From Tissierellia bacterium (GTDB taxonomy: Bacteria > Bacillota > Clostridia > Peptostreptococcales > Acidaminobacteraceae), in contig DUPT01000007.1 of assembly GCA_012838225.1 (NCBI GenBank), positions 1 to 55,329 on the forward strand: a DNA stretch of 55,329 bases. Reading direction: 5' to 3'. The translations under genes were made by a program, and so were the position numbers. The notes under the pieces are model-generated. The model was given only the letters and a program-made list of their open reading frames with translations, searched no databases and was not told the origin of the DNA. Shown one piece after another: positions 1-7,699 of this stretch. Position 1 is the first letter of the stretch. Each line of letters starts with the position of its first letter.

Positions 1-1443
1 ATCCCGATCCGCTCCCGTGACAGGACAGAGGAGGATCCCATCATCATGGGCGGCGGTCCGGTTTGCTTCAATCCCGAGCCGATGGCCGACTTTTTCGATC
101 TGTTTGTCATCGGGGAGGCGGAGGAGTCGATCGTTGAACTGATGGAGATCTATCGCGAGGCTGATTCAAAAGAAGATTTCCTGATCAAGGCCATGTCGGT
201 CGCCGGAGTCTATGTGCCCAAGTTCTACCGTGACATCTGGGAGGAGGACCGTCTGATCGGCTATGAGCCACTGCGCGAGGATGCACCGTATCCTATTATC
301 AAGGCCTTTATTAAAGACCTCACCACGGCCTATTACCCTGATCGGATGATCATCCCATATATGGATGTTGTACATGACCGGGGAGTGATTGAGATCTTTC
401 GTGGCTGTACTAAGGGCTGTCGCTTTTGTCAGGCCGGCATGATCTATCGCCCGGTCCGTGAGAGAAGCAAGGAACAGATCAAACGGCTGGTCGATGACAT
501 GGTCGATCACGGCGGTTATCGTGAGTTTTCTTTGACCTCACTGTCTACCCTCGATCACTCAGAGATCGAGGAGATCGTGGATGAATTAGCGGAGAAATAT
601 ACCGAGCAGAATGTCTCGATCTCTTTGCCATCGCTTCGGCTGGATAGCTTCTCGACTTCTGTTTTGCAAAAGGTGGCTTCGGTTCGTGAATCGGGCATTA
701 CTTTTGCCCCGGAGGCCGGGACGCAGCGTCTGAGAAATGTGATCAATAAAAATGTTACCGATGAGAATATCGATGACACGATGCGAGAGATGTTCGATCT
801 GGGCTGGAGTCGGATCAAGTTCTACTTTATTTTAGGCCTGCCGACCGAGACCTTTGAAGATGTTCAGGGCATCGAGCAGATTGCTAAGCGGGTGGAGAAG
901 ATCTTCTTTGAGAAGAAACGAGAGCAGCGAGGTTTGCAGCTGACGGTTAGCACCTCATCACTCGTGCCGAAGCCCTTCACTCCGTTTCAGTGGGTCGAAC
1001 AGACCCCGCCGGAAACGATCCGGATCCGTCAGGAATATCTGCGCAATCACCTTCGCGGGAGAAGTCTACGCTATCAATACCATGATGTCGATACCACGAC
1101 CCTAGAGGGTGTTCTCGCTCGAGGATCTCGCCGCACGGGTGAAGTGATCGAACGGGCCTTCCGGATGGGGGCGAAGTTTGATTCCTGGAAGGAATACTTT
1201 GATTATGAGCGCTGGCTTCAAGCGCTAGACGACGCCAATCAGACGCTCGATATGTACCTGAGAGCCCGGGAGGAGGATGAGTTCTTCCCCTGGGAGATCA
1301 TTGATCCGGGCGTCAGTCGAAGGTTTCTCTGGCAGGAATACCAGCAGGCCTTAGAGGCTCAGACATCGATCGATTGTCGAGACGGCTGCTTAGGCTGTGG
1401 CATCAATACGACTAGAATCGGAGGCATCTGCTTTGAACGTTAG
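1..1443 (+). CDS. B12-binding domain radical SAM protein (TIGR03960-like), 5' end outside window
   Basis: The frame is open from base 1, and the residues before the ATG at 46 still match the family, so the gene begins upstream of the window. The 480 visible residues contain the radical SAM cluster motif CxxxCxxC, with Cys codons at 406, 418 and 427. They end in a Cys-rich tail (CLGC...C) that may bind a second cluster or metal. Members of this family carry an N-terminal cobalamin-binding domain, mostly missing here. The reaction is not established. The gene overlaps the DUF2344 gene that follows, and RNase G comes next. This trio is a recurrent arrangement in Clostridia and hints at a shared role in RNA metabolism, which is inference. 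Confidence 0.9.
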   Translation: MPIRSRDRTEEDPIIMGGGPVCFNPEPMADFFDLFVIGEAEESIVELMEIYREADSKEDFLIKAMSVAGVYVPKFYRDIWEEDRLIGYEPLREDAPYPIIKAFIKDLTTAYYPDRMIIPYMDVVHDRGVIEIFRGCTKGCRFCQAGMIYRPVRERSKEQIKRLVDDMVDHGGYREFSLTSLSTLDHSEIEEIVDELAEKYTEQNVSISLPSLRLDSFSTSVLQKVASVRESGITFAPEAGTQRLRNVINKNVTDENIDDTMREMFDLGWSRIKFYFILGLPTETFEDVQGIEQIAKRVEKIFFEKKREQRGLQLTVSTSSLVPKPFTPFQWVEQTPPETIRIRQEYLRNHLRGRSLRYQYHDVDTTTLEGVLARGSRRTGEVIERAFRMGAKFDSWKEYFDYERWLQALDDANQTLDMYLRAREEDEFFPWEIIDPGVSRRFLWQEYQQALEAQTSIDCRDGCLGCGINTTRIGGICFER

Positions 1444-2053
1444 ACTGCGCTTTGAAAAGCTCGGGGTGATGCAGTTTTTATCGCATCTCGAGGTGCTTAA
1501 AACCTGGGAGCAGATCTTTCGTCGAGAGCAGATCCCGATGATCTATTCGGAGGGCTTTAACCCCAGACCCAAGATGAACTTTGCCCTGCCACTGGCAGTC
1601 GGCATCCAGGCACTGCATGATTATCTCGAGGTCGAGGTCGAAGACGGCTTTGACATCGATCGCTTCCTAACTATGGATATGCCTCCGGGACTAAAAGTCA
1701 CCGAGGCCAAGGTTGTAGAGGACTCTAAAGCCCTGATGGCCTTTGTCTCTAGTGCTGACTTTTTGATCACGGGAGATCTCGAAGCACTAAAAGAGGGTCT
1801 CTCCCGGGATGAGCTCCTGTTTCGTAAACACACCAAAAAGGGTGAACGCATCAAGGATGCCAAGCCTTTGATCATAGATTACAAAATCAATCCGGACTAT
1901 CTTTGGGTCCACCTAAAGGCCGGCAGTGTCGATAATCTTAAACCGACCGACCTGCTGTCCACTCTGGTGGCTGAACCAAAGGATGTGTTCGATTATGAGA
2001 TCATACGGATCGATGTGTATGACGAGACAGGAAGGAGTCTATGGCTACGATAA
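1433..2053 (+). CDS. DUF2344 / TIGR03936 family protein
   Basis: This 206-residue protein of unknown biochemical function belongs to the DUF2344 family, which is found next to or fused with cobalamin-type radical SAM proteins. The N-terminal block LRFEKLGVMQFLSHLEVL and the SEGFNPRPKMNFA segment near residue 45 are the family signature. I place the start at TTG 1433 because GGAGG at 1420-1424 lies 8 nt upstream and the protein then begins as relatives do. An in-frame ATG at 1397 would add 12 unrelated residues and has no ribosome binding site. It overlaps the upstream gene by 11 nt and rng by 13 nt, so the three are probably translationally coupled. Confidence 0.85.
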   Translation: MNVRLRFEKLGVMQFLSHLEVLKTWEQIFRREQIPMIYSEGFNPRPKMNFALPLAVGIQALHDYLEVEVEDGFDIDRFLTMDMPPGLKVTEAKVVEDSKALMAFVSSADFLITGDLEALKEGLSRDELLFRKHTKKGERIKDAKPLIIDYKINPDYLWVHLKAGSVDNLKPTDLLSTLVAEPKDVFDYEIIRIDVYDETGRSLWLR

Positions 2054-3129
2054 ACTATGAAACGGACAAATATCGCCGGCGTCTGATCTTTGAGGATGAG
2101 CGTCTGATCGAGGCCGAATACTATCCCCGCCAGGGCATTGAGCCCGGGATGGTTTTTTTAGGCCGGGTCGAGGACTATCACGCCACGATCCGGGGCTTTT
2201 TCATCGACCTGGGTGAGCGCCAAAAGGGAATTTATCAAGGCAAAGAGCGCCTGGTGGTCGGTCGCCACTACCTGTTTGAAGTCCGTAAGGTCCAGCCCAA
2301 GAAGCACCCTGTCCTATCACGTAATATCGGGATGGTAGGAAAATACGTCATCTATCGTCCAGAAAAAGACACAGCCGTGTCGGATGGCATATCAGAGCCG
2401 ATGCGATCGATCCTGTTAAACAAGGGTTTCCGTCATGTCTATTACAAGCGTGAGGCGGCTCAGGTATCCTTTTATAAGGTAGAAGAAGAGATCCGAGACC
2501 TGGAGTATCGCTACCGAAAAGCCGTCCAAAGCGAGGCCGGTGAGCGCTTTGCCAAGCTGATCTATCGGCCGGGAGGGCCGGAGGTCAACTGGGACGAGAT
2601 GGAGATCATCGAGTTCGAAGAAGAACTGGTCCGACTGCGTCAGGGGACGATCATCGATGACGATATCACCTATCATGTCGATATGACCCGGGTGGGTCTG
2701 ATCATCGATGTCAATTCGGGTCGGTCGAGCCTAAGCCCCAATCAGGTGAATGATAAGGCGATGGATTTTATCTCGCGCCTTCTGATCACGATGAATGTCG
2801 GGGGGCTTGTCATCATGGATCTGATCGGCCAAGGCAAGCAGGAGCACTTCCATGATCTGATGAAGCTCGATGATCGGATCTCGCATGTTAATATTTCAAA
2901 ATTAGGGCTGCTTGAGATCAGCCGAAAACGGATCGGGACCAATGTCTATGATATCCCGCTGCTGGAGGTGATGGCCGATTATGTCACATACCGGCTCGGG
3001 ATCGAAAAAGACCGGGGACGAAGGATCCGCGGGATCGAGCTCAGCCGAAGATATCGCGGGATCGAAGACTATCTGGAGGGGCTGGAAGTCAGCTACAACG
3101 AAGTATTCGGCTATTTTCAGTTTTTTTGA
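2041..3129 (+). CDS. rng: ribonuclease E/G family endoribonuclease (RNase G)
   Basis: This 362-residue RNase E/G family protein cuts single-stranded RNA and is known for rRNA and mRNA maturation. The N-terminal part (about residues 30-110) is an S1-like RNA-binding domain. The catalytic Mg2+ site is visible as IDVNSG near residue 225 and MDLIG near residue 260, each with the expected Asp. It is shorter than E. coli RNase G, and the CPxCxG zinc-link motif after the catalytic domain is not evident, as in many Clostridial members. The start ATG 2041 has GAAGGAG just upstream and overlaps the DUF2344 gene by 13 nt. Confidence 0.9.
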   Translation: MATINYETDKYRRRLIFEDERLIEAEYYPRQGIEPGMVFLGRVEDYHATIRGFFIDLGERQKGIYQGKERLVVGRHYLFEVRKVQPKKHPVLSRNIGMVGKYVIYRPEKDTAVSDGISEPMRSILLNKGFRHVYYKREAAQVSFYKVEEEIRDLEYRYRKAVQSEAGERFAKLIYRPGGPEVNWDEMEIIEFEEELVRLRQGTIIDDDITYHVDMTRVGLIIDVNSGRSSLSPNQVNDKAMDFISRLLITMNVGGLVIMDLIGQGKQEHFHDLMKLDDRISHVNISKLGLLEISRKRIGTNVYDIPLLEVMADYVTYRLGIEKDRGRRIRGIELSRRYRGIEDYLEGLEVSYNEVFGYFQFF

Positions 3130-3135
3130 TGATCA

Positions 3136-3157
3136 GAGCACGGCCCCGGTCGTGCTC
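3136..3157 (+). other. GC-rich inverted repeat between rng and the oxidoreductase gene
   Basis: GAGCACG (3136-3142) and CGTGCTC (3151-3157) can form a 7-bp hairpin with a GC-rich loop. No T-run follows, so it does not look like an intrinsic terminator. It could stabilise or help process the mRNA end after rng; that is a guess. Confidence 0.35.
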
Positions 3158-3198
3158 GAAGCGTTCAAAGCGCAGACGACCCATGAAAGAGAGGCTAT

Positions 3199-4104
3199 AT
3201 GAAGATTGGACTGATAGGCATCGGTGACATCGCTCAAAAAGCATACCTGCCGATCATTACGGGAATACCCGATCTTGACATCGTCATGGCATCCTCTAAT
3301 CCTGATACGAGAGCTTTTTTAGCTCGAACCTATCCCAAAGCTACGGTAGTAGAAACTGTCGATCAATTGATCCGGGCCGATATCCGGGCGGGCTTTATTC
3401 ATAGCGCTACCGAGGCTCATGTCGTTTTGGCCAAACAGTTCCTGGAAGCCGGCATCCCGGTCTATGTCGATAAGCCGGTGGCCTACTCATATCCTGAGGT
3501 CGAGGCGCTTTTCCGGCTGGCAAAGAGGAACGATCTGACACTCCGGACCGGCTTCAACCGGCGCTTCATCCCGCCGATCAAGCGGATGCTTGAAGTCGAA
3601 CGACCAAGCACCATCATTTATCAAAAAAACCGTTATCAGCTGCCGGGGGAAACGAGAGTGTTCGTGTTTGATGATTATATCCATGTGCTGGACTCCATCC
3701 GATTTCTACTCCGAGCGGAGCCGGAAGAGGTCCGTATCCACGGCGTCTACCGAAACGATCTGCTCCACAGCCTGTCGGTCCAATTGACGACGACCGACGC
3801 GATGGCGATCGGCATCATGAATCGGGAATCCGGCCGGACAGAGGAGCGGGTCGAGGTGATCGCTCCCGGCATCAAATACGAGCTGAGTGAGCTGAGTGAT
3901 CTTCGGATCATGCAGGACAATAGGATCGAACAGGTGCGGATGGATGACTGGCTGTCTCTCGGTGTTCGGCGCGGCTTCAGCGAGCTCGTCACCAGCTTTC
4001 TGGATGATGTCAAAGCCGGTCGAGGATATATGATAGAAGATGAGGAGTCACTCAAGACTCATCGGTTGGCTGAGCGTATCGTCCAGGAATTAAACAAACA
4101 ATGA
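3199..4104 (+). CDS. Gfo/Idh/MocA family oxidoreductase
   Basis: A 301-residue NAD(P)-dependent oxidoreductase. The N-terminal Rossmann fold shows GLIGIGDIAQKAYLP (GxGxxA-type dinucleotide motif) and the family's nucleotide/catalytic loop appears as YVDKPVA near residue 93, where most relatives have EKP. The C-terminal half is the usual alpha/beta substrate domain. Substrates in this family are sugars, inositols or related hydroxy compounds; nothing here identifies which. The ATG at 3199 follows GAGAGG. The stop overlaps truA as ATGA, so the two genes are co-translated, an unusual partnership for a tRNA modification gene. Confidence 0.85.
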   Translation: MKIGLIGIGDIAQKAYLPIITGIPDLDIVMASSNPDTRAFLARTYPKATVVETVDQLIRADIRAGFIHSATEAHVVLAKQFLEAGIPVYVDKPVAYSYPEVEALFRLAKRNDLTLRTGFNRRFIPPIKRMLEVERPSTIIYQKNRYQLPGETRVFVFDDYIHVLDSIRFLLRAEPEEVRIHGVYRNDLLHSLSVQLTTTDAMAIGIMNRESGRTEERVEVIAPGIKYELSELSDLRIMQDNRIEQVRMDDWLSLGVRRGFSELVTSFLDDVKAGRGYMIEDEESLKTHRLAERIVQELNKQ

Positions 4105-4847
4105 AGCGAAAGTTTGCCATGACATTAAGCTATGACGGGCGAGCCTATCGGGGCTGGCAGCGTCAAAAGAATACTAGAAATACCATCCAGGGACAGATCA
4201 GTACAGTCATCGAACGAGCGTTTGAACAATCGATCGATCTTCAGGGAGCTTCGCGAACCGATGCCGGTGTCCATGCCCTGGGTCAGGTGGCCAGCTTTGT
4301 ACTCGATACGATCTTAAGCCCTGAGCAGATCAAGCAGACTATCAATCGCTATCTACCGGAGGATATCGCAGTCCTGGATTGCACCGAGGTGCCAAGGGAC
4401 TGGCACGTGAGACATGCCGTCAAATATAAGACCTATCGTTACACGATCTATGAACATGATAAGCCCGATGTATTTCGCCGACACATCGAATGGACGATCC
4501 CCGAAGAGTTAGACCGGGAGAAGATGAGACAAGCCATAGGTCCGCTCATTGGCAAGCAGGACTTTGCCGGCTATACTGTGGGACGAAATAAGAAGACGAT
4601 TCGGACGATCCATTCGATCGAAATGGAGGCACAGGTGGAAGAAAACGGGCGAAGGCTCTTCCTAACGATCAGAGGGGATGGTTTTCTTCACCACATGATC
4701 CGGCTTATCGTAGGGACGCTGGTGGCTATTGGAAGAGGCGAGGCCGAGCCATCCCTCACACAAACGATCCTAGAACAAGCAAACCGATCCTTAGCCATCC
4801 TGGCACCCGCTCAAGGACTATGCCTGATGGATATAACTTATGACTGA
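4101..4847 (+). CDS. truA: tRNA pseudouridine(38-40) synthase TruA
   Basis: This 248-residue enzyme converts uridines 38-40 of the tRNA anticodon arm to pseudouridine. The catalytic Asp lies in SRTDAGVHALGQ near residue 54. The N-terminal LSYDGRAYRGWQRQ block and the C-terminal FLHHMIRLIVGTL block are family hallmarks. Length is normal (about 245). The ATG overlaps the oxidoreductase stop by 4 nt. A degraded second copy of its 3' end lies at about 5232-5320. Confidence 0.97.
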   Translation: MKRKFAMTLSYDGRAYRGWQRQKNTRNTIQGQISTVIERAFEQSIDLQGASRTDAGVHALGQVASFVLDTILSPEQIKQTINRYLPEDIAVLDCTEVPRDWHVRHAVKYKTYRYTIYEHDKPDVFRRHIEWTIPEELDREKMRQAIGPLIGKQDFAGYTVGRNKKTIRTIHSIEMEAQVEENGRRLFLTIRGDGFLHHMIRLIVGTLVAIGRGEAEPSLTQTILEQANRSLAILAPAQGLCLMDITYD

Positions 4848-5094
4848 GATAGAGCATGAGCCAAAAAAAGAAGCTGTTATCCGGTATCAACCATTAAAAG
4901 CTAACCGCTTTTTTTAGTGTAAGGACGAATCACCGGGTGAGAGTAGTGGAGGCTAGTCCTAGGTCCGACTTGATTCTTTCTTTATTGATCGATGAATCAA
5001 ACAATAGTTTAGACGGGAAATAAACACAGCCAGCGCCATGATGGTCACGCCAATTCCGAAAGGGCTACGATTGAAAAAAGGAGTTCTCCCAATT
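4848..5094. other. intergenic stretch after truA without a recognisable gene
   Basis: I see no supportable coding sequence here. A weak hairpin (AAAAGC-TAACC-GCTTTT followed by Ts, about 4896-4915) could be a poor terminator for truA. It is the left part of the region affected by the truA/SDR duplication. Confidence 0.4.
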
Positions 5095-5222
5095 CTATTG
5101 TATCCCTTTGATGATGGCAGTAGATTTGCGATAAATCAAACGTGTAGTTTGAGTAGTAGGATATTCCCTTTAAATATAGTTCCGATGCCGCTGGAAGCGC
5201 CGGTGATGAGTGTATCGGTCAT
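5095..5222 (-). pseudogene. remnant of a short-chain dehydrogenase gene (internally deleted duplicate of the 5341-6126 gene)
   Basis: Read on the minus strand, 5222 downward gives MTDTLITGASSGIG, nearly the N-terminus of the intact SDR gene downstream (MTYTLITGASSGIG). Just before the stop at 5097-5095 the sequence gives YRKSTAIIKGIQ, matching the intact C-terminus WRKAAAIINGIPRKK. Only about 125 nt separate the two ends, where an intact gene needs about 780, so most of the middle is deleted. At DNA level the 5' block (about 5180-5222) matches 6084-6126 at about 37 of 43 positions by hand alignment. It cannot make a functional enzyme. Confidence 0.85.
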
Positions 5223-5231
5223 TAGATAAAA

Positions 5232-5320
5232 GCTACATAAAGATCGGCGATACATATGGACGTTCCCCCGGAGTGGCTATTGGAAGAGGCGAGGGTGAGT
5301 CATCCCGTACTCAATCAGCA
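5232..5320 (+). pseudogene. remnant of the truA 3' end (duplicate)
   Basis: The 22 bases starting at 5273 are identical to truA 4722-4743, and similarity continues more weakly on both sides (roughly 4690-4780 in truA). There is no start codon and no open frame. Together with the SDR remnant at 5095-5222 it shows that a unit of truA tail plus SDR gene was once duplicated in tandem. Confidence 0.8.
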
Positions 5321-5340
5321 AGTGAGCGATGGAACTACTT

Positions 5341-6126
5341 TCACTTCTTCCGCGGTATCCCATTGATGATGGCGGCTGCTTTGCGCCACAGGGATCGTGG
5401 TCCTAACCGAGCCGTTAGGTTGAAGACATGGGTGTTGGCGGAATGATATTTGACCTTTCTATTGCTTACCATCAGATCATAGCCGGCTTGGGCTACAGCT
5501 TGGGGCATGGCGGTCGGAACCCAGGTGAACATCTTGGCATGCTTCATGCCGGCGGCTTTCTCAAAGCCTGTTCGGGTTGGCCCGGGACAAAGCACCTGAA
5601 TGTTGATCGGGGAATCCTTCAGCTCCTCTGCCAGCGCCTCGCTAAAAGTAGTCACATAGGCTTTAGAAGCGTAGTAGAGCGCCATGTAGGGGCCGCCGCC
5701 AAAGGAGGCCGTCGAGGAGATATTCAGGATCGTGCCCCGGTGATAGGTGAGCATTTGGCGGGCAAACAGGTAGGTGAGTTCAGTCAAGGTGGTGATGTTT
5801 AGCTGAATGAGACGCAGCTGTTCCTGCCAGTCTGCCTCGACAAAGGGCCCCCAGCTTCCGACACCGGCATTATTGATCAAGTGGTCGACCAGTAGTCCAC
5901 GGGCGGTGATGGTCTCGAATAGCTGTTTGGCTGATGAGGGATTGGCAAGGTCGACTGGAAACAGCTCGATCTTGATATTATTATCTTTTAACAGCTCTTT
6001 TTTTAAGTGTTCCAGCAGATGGATCCGGCGGGCGACTAGAATCAAGTGGTGGCCTTTTTGAGCAAACACACGGGCGAATTCTTTTCCGATGCCGCTTGAT
6101 GCACCGGTGATGAGCGTATAGGTCAT
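5341..6126 (-). CDS. short-chain dehydrogenase/reductase (SDR family)
   Basis: A 261-residue classical SDR. The cofactor motif TGASSGIG is at residues 7-14 and NNAG near residue 85. The catalytic set is visible as Ser in NISSTASFGG and YYASK (YxxxK) about 15 residues on. It is of the DltE/YqjQ-like type that lacks a clear substrate hint. I start it at ATG 6126, which has GGAGGAG directly upstream; a TTG 12 nt earlier lies inside that ribosome binding site. It is convergent with truA. The residue order SGIGKEFARVFAQKG and C-terminal PRKK are shared with the decayed copy beside it. Confidence 0.9.
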   Translation of the reverse strand: MTYTLITGASSGIGKEFARVFAQKGHHLILVARRIHLLEHLKKELLKDNNIKIELFPVDLANPSSAKQLFETITARGLLVDHLINNAGVGSWGPFVEADWQEQLRLIQLNITTLTELTYLFARQMLTYHRGTILNISSTASFGGGPYMALYYASKAYVTTFSEALAEELKDSPINIQVLCPGPTRTGFEKAAGMKHAKMFTWVPTAMPQAVAQAGYDLMVSNRKVKYHSANTHVFNLTARLGPRSLWRKAAAIINGIPRKK

Positions 6127-6200
6127 GCTCTCCTCCAATCAAGTCTTCTGGTGTGACATATACCCAGTCTGAGAGCTCTCGGTTGGAAAAGTCTTCGTGG

Positions 6201-6206
6201 TATACT
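6201..6206 (+). promoter_or_regulatory. -10 element (extended) for the DsrE-like gene
   Basis: TATACT preceded by TGG forms an extended -10 (TGn-TATACT). No good -35 lies at 17 nt. It is 38 nt upstream of the ATG at 6244, whose ribosome binding site is AGGAGG. Confidence 0.5.
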
Positions 6207-6243
6207 ATTAGATGGAATCATTTAGAATGCTAGGAGGATAGGA

Positions 6244-6582
6244 ATGAAAAAGTATTTGATCTATGCGATGGAAGGTGAAAAAATGTGCTTCTTGCATGCC
6301 CTGATGAATGCCGATCAATTGATCGAAGCCGGCTACGAAGTCAAGCTCATCATCGAAGGAGCGGCTTGCAAGCTGATTACCGTTTTAGAGGCCGAGAACA
6401 ACCGATTATACTTAAAACTCAAAGAAAACGGGACGATCCACGGCGTATGTCTGGCCTGCTCGAAGGTCTTGGGTGTCTATGAAGAGAATGAAAAGTCGGG
6501 GATCCCGTTCCTAAATGACATGAATGGCCATGCCGGGGTAAAAGACTTCGTCGACAAGGGCTATGAAGTGATGGTGTTTTGA
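6244..6582 (+). CDS. DsrE-family small cytoplasmic protein
   Basis: A 112-residue DsrE/DsrF-like alpha/beta protein of a type common in anaerobic Firmicutes. Recognisable blocks are an N-terminal strand followed by MCFLHALMNADQL, the strand VKLIIEGAA near residue 37, CLACSKVLGV near residue 73 and the C-terminal MNGHAGVKDFVDKGYEV. The paired cysteines in CLAC could take part in sulfur or thiol chemistry, the general theme of DsrE proteins, but no specific reaction is known for this subgroup. It stands alone with its own promoter and a strong AGGAGG site, upstream of rplU. Confidence 0.75.
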   Translation: MKKYLIYAMEGEKMCFLHALMNADQLIEAGYEVKLIIEGAACKLITVLEAENNRLYLKLKENGTIHGVCLACSKVLGVYEENEKSGIPFLNDMNGHAGVKDFVDKGYEVMVF

Positions 6583-6607
6583 TCGTTGAAATAGCTGAAA
6601 AAAGCCC

Positions 6608-6636
6608 TTGAATCCAGCGCTCATCTGTGATACCAT
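6608..6636 (+). promoter_or_regulatory. promoter of the rplU-prp-rpmA operon
   Basis: TTGAAT (6608-6613), 17-nt spacer, TACCAT (6631-6636). It leaves a transcribed leader of about 68 nt before the rplU start. Confidence 0.55.
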
Positions 6637-6642
6637 TAATCG

Positions 6643-6711
6643 GTAACCGCACGGGACCAGGTATTAAAGCACAGCACCTGACCGGCGAGTCTGGTAAGAG
6701 GAGGTAACACG
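6643..6711 (+). promoter_or_regulatory. structured rplU leader, possibly an L21-type autoregulatory leader
   Basis: The leader between the promoter and rplU contains short complementary pairs (ACCAG at about 6656 with CTGGT at about 6690; CAGGT with ACCTG) and ends in the ribosome binding site GAGGAGG. A ribosomal-protein leader before rplU is known in Bacillales and Lactobacillales. Whether this sequence belongs to that RNA family needs a covariance-model search, so I give it low confidence. Confidence 0.35.
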
Positions 6712-7023
6712 ATGTACGCAATTATCGAAACAGGCGGTAAGCAGTTTCGGGTCGCAGAAGGCGATGAGATTCGAGTCGAGAAGTTAGCCGGCGAAGTCGG
6801 TGACACCATCGAGTTTGATCGGGTTCTGGCCGTTATGGACGGAGACGACAGCACGTTCGGAGCACCGATCGTTGATGGCGCTCTCGTCAAAGCTACCGTA
6901 CTCGAGCAAGGTAAGGCTGATAAAGTCATTATCTTCAAGTATTTGGCTAAAAAAGACCATCGCAAGAAAAAAGGTCATCGACAGCCCTTCACAGCTGTTC
7001 GTATCGAATCCATCAGTCTGTAA
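6712..7023 (+). CDS. rplU: 50S ribosomal protein L21
   Basis: This 103-residue large-subunit protein has the full family pattern: MYAIIETGGKQFRVAEGD at the N-terminus, the acidic middle, and YLAKKDHRKKKGHRQPFT near the C-terminus, which contacts 23S rRNA. GAGGAGG lies upstream. Its TAA overlaps the prp ATG by 1 nt (TAATG), the usual rplU-prp-rpmA order in Firmicutes. Confidence 0.99.
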   Translation: MYAIIETGGKQFRVAEGDEIRVEKLAGEVGDTIEFDRVLAVMDGDDSTFGAPIVDGALVKATVLEQGKADKVIIFKYLAKKDHRKKKGHRQPFTAVRIESISL

Positions 7024-7343
7024 TGATCACGATCACTTTTTTCAAGCGCCAAGGCGAGCTGTTGGGCTTTGACTCCAGCGGCCATGCCGGATATGCTGAT
7101 CCCGGCGAAGACATCGTCTGTGCCGGCGTCAGTGCGATCCTGTATGCGGTGGCCAACACGCTGAGTGAGCGGGGAGCCAATGCCTATATCGAAGAAGGTG
7201 ATAATCGCCTGCGCGTCAAGATTGTCGATATGTCCTATCAGGACCCGGCGATCCAGGCAGTCCTTCGGGTCGCTTGGACGGGTGTGATCGGGATCGAAGA
7301 AGAATACGGAAAGTTTCTAAAGATAAAGAGTAAGGAGGAATAA
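7023..7343 (+). CDS. prp: ribosomal-processing cysteine protease Prp (YsxB)
   Basis: A 106-residue Prp-family cysteine protease that trims the N-terminal extension of ribosomal protein L27. The catalytic His (H21, in SGHAGYA) and Cys (C33, in DIVCAGVSA) are present at the expected 12-residue spacing. It sits between rplU and rpmA, and the L27 encoded next does carry the extension, so the protease-substrate pair is complete. Confidence 0.95.
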   Translation: MITITFFKRQGELLGFDSSGHAGYADPGEDIVCAGVSAILYAVANTLSERGANAYIEEGDNRLRVKIVDMSYQDPAIQAVLRVAWTGVIGIEEEYGKFLKIKSKEE

Positions 7344-7344
7344 G

Positions 7345-7629
7345 ATGTTAAAAGTTAATCTTCAGCTCTTTGCCAGTAAAAAGGGAGTCGGTTCCTCAAA
7401 GAATGGTCGTGACTCATTAGCAAAACGACTGGGTGTCAAGACGGGTGACGGACAAAACGTCCACGCTGGCTCCATCATCGTTCGCCAACGAGGTACGAAA
7501 ATTCATCCCGGCCACAATGTCGGTCGCGGTGGTGATGATACATTATTTGCAAAAATCAATGGTATTGTCCGCTTTGAGCCCAAAGGCAGAGGCAGAAAGC
7601 AAGTCAGCGTTTACGCTGTCGAACAATAA
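7345..7629 (+). CDS. rpmA: 50S ribosomal protein L27 with cleavable N-terminal extension
   Basis: This 94-residue L27 begins [14 protein letters not shown]. In Firmicutes with Prp the protein is cut after the Phe of this type of motif, here between F9 and A10, exposing the N-terminus that reaches the peptidyl transferase centre. The remaining sequence ([12 protein letters not shown]..., [16 protein letters not shown]) is typical L27. AAGGAGG is directly upstream and a strong terminator follows. Confidence 0.99.
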   Translation: MLKVNLQLFASKKGVGSSKNGRDSLAKRLGVKTGDGQNVHAGSIIVRQRGTKIHPGHNVGRGGDDTLFAKINGIVRFEPKGRGRKQVSVYAVEQ

Positions 7630-7637
7630 GAACCATG

Positions 7638-7666
7638 AAAGAAAGTGGCAACACTTTCTTTTTTTT
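7638..7666 (+). terminator. intrinsic terminator after rpmA
   Basis: A perfect 10-bp stem AAAGAAAGTG / CACTTTCTTT with a GCAA tetraloop, ending in an 8-T run. It separates the ribosomal protein operon from obgE. Confidence 0.9.
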
Positions 7667-7699
7667 GAAAATGGGTACTTATAGACCAGCGAGGTAGCT

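Noticed and set aside
2981..3202. Plus-strand frame of 73 codons at the end of rng
   Set aside because: It overlaps conserved RNase G sequence and is Ser/Gly-rich; no family match.
5038..5802. Plus-strand frames across the truA/SDR relic and antisense to the SDR gene
   Set aside because: They lie over the pseudogene relics and the intact SDR gene and carry no motifs.
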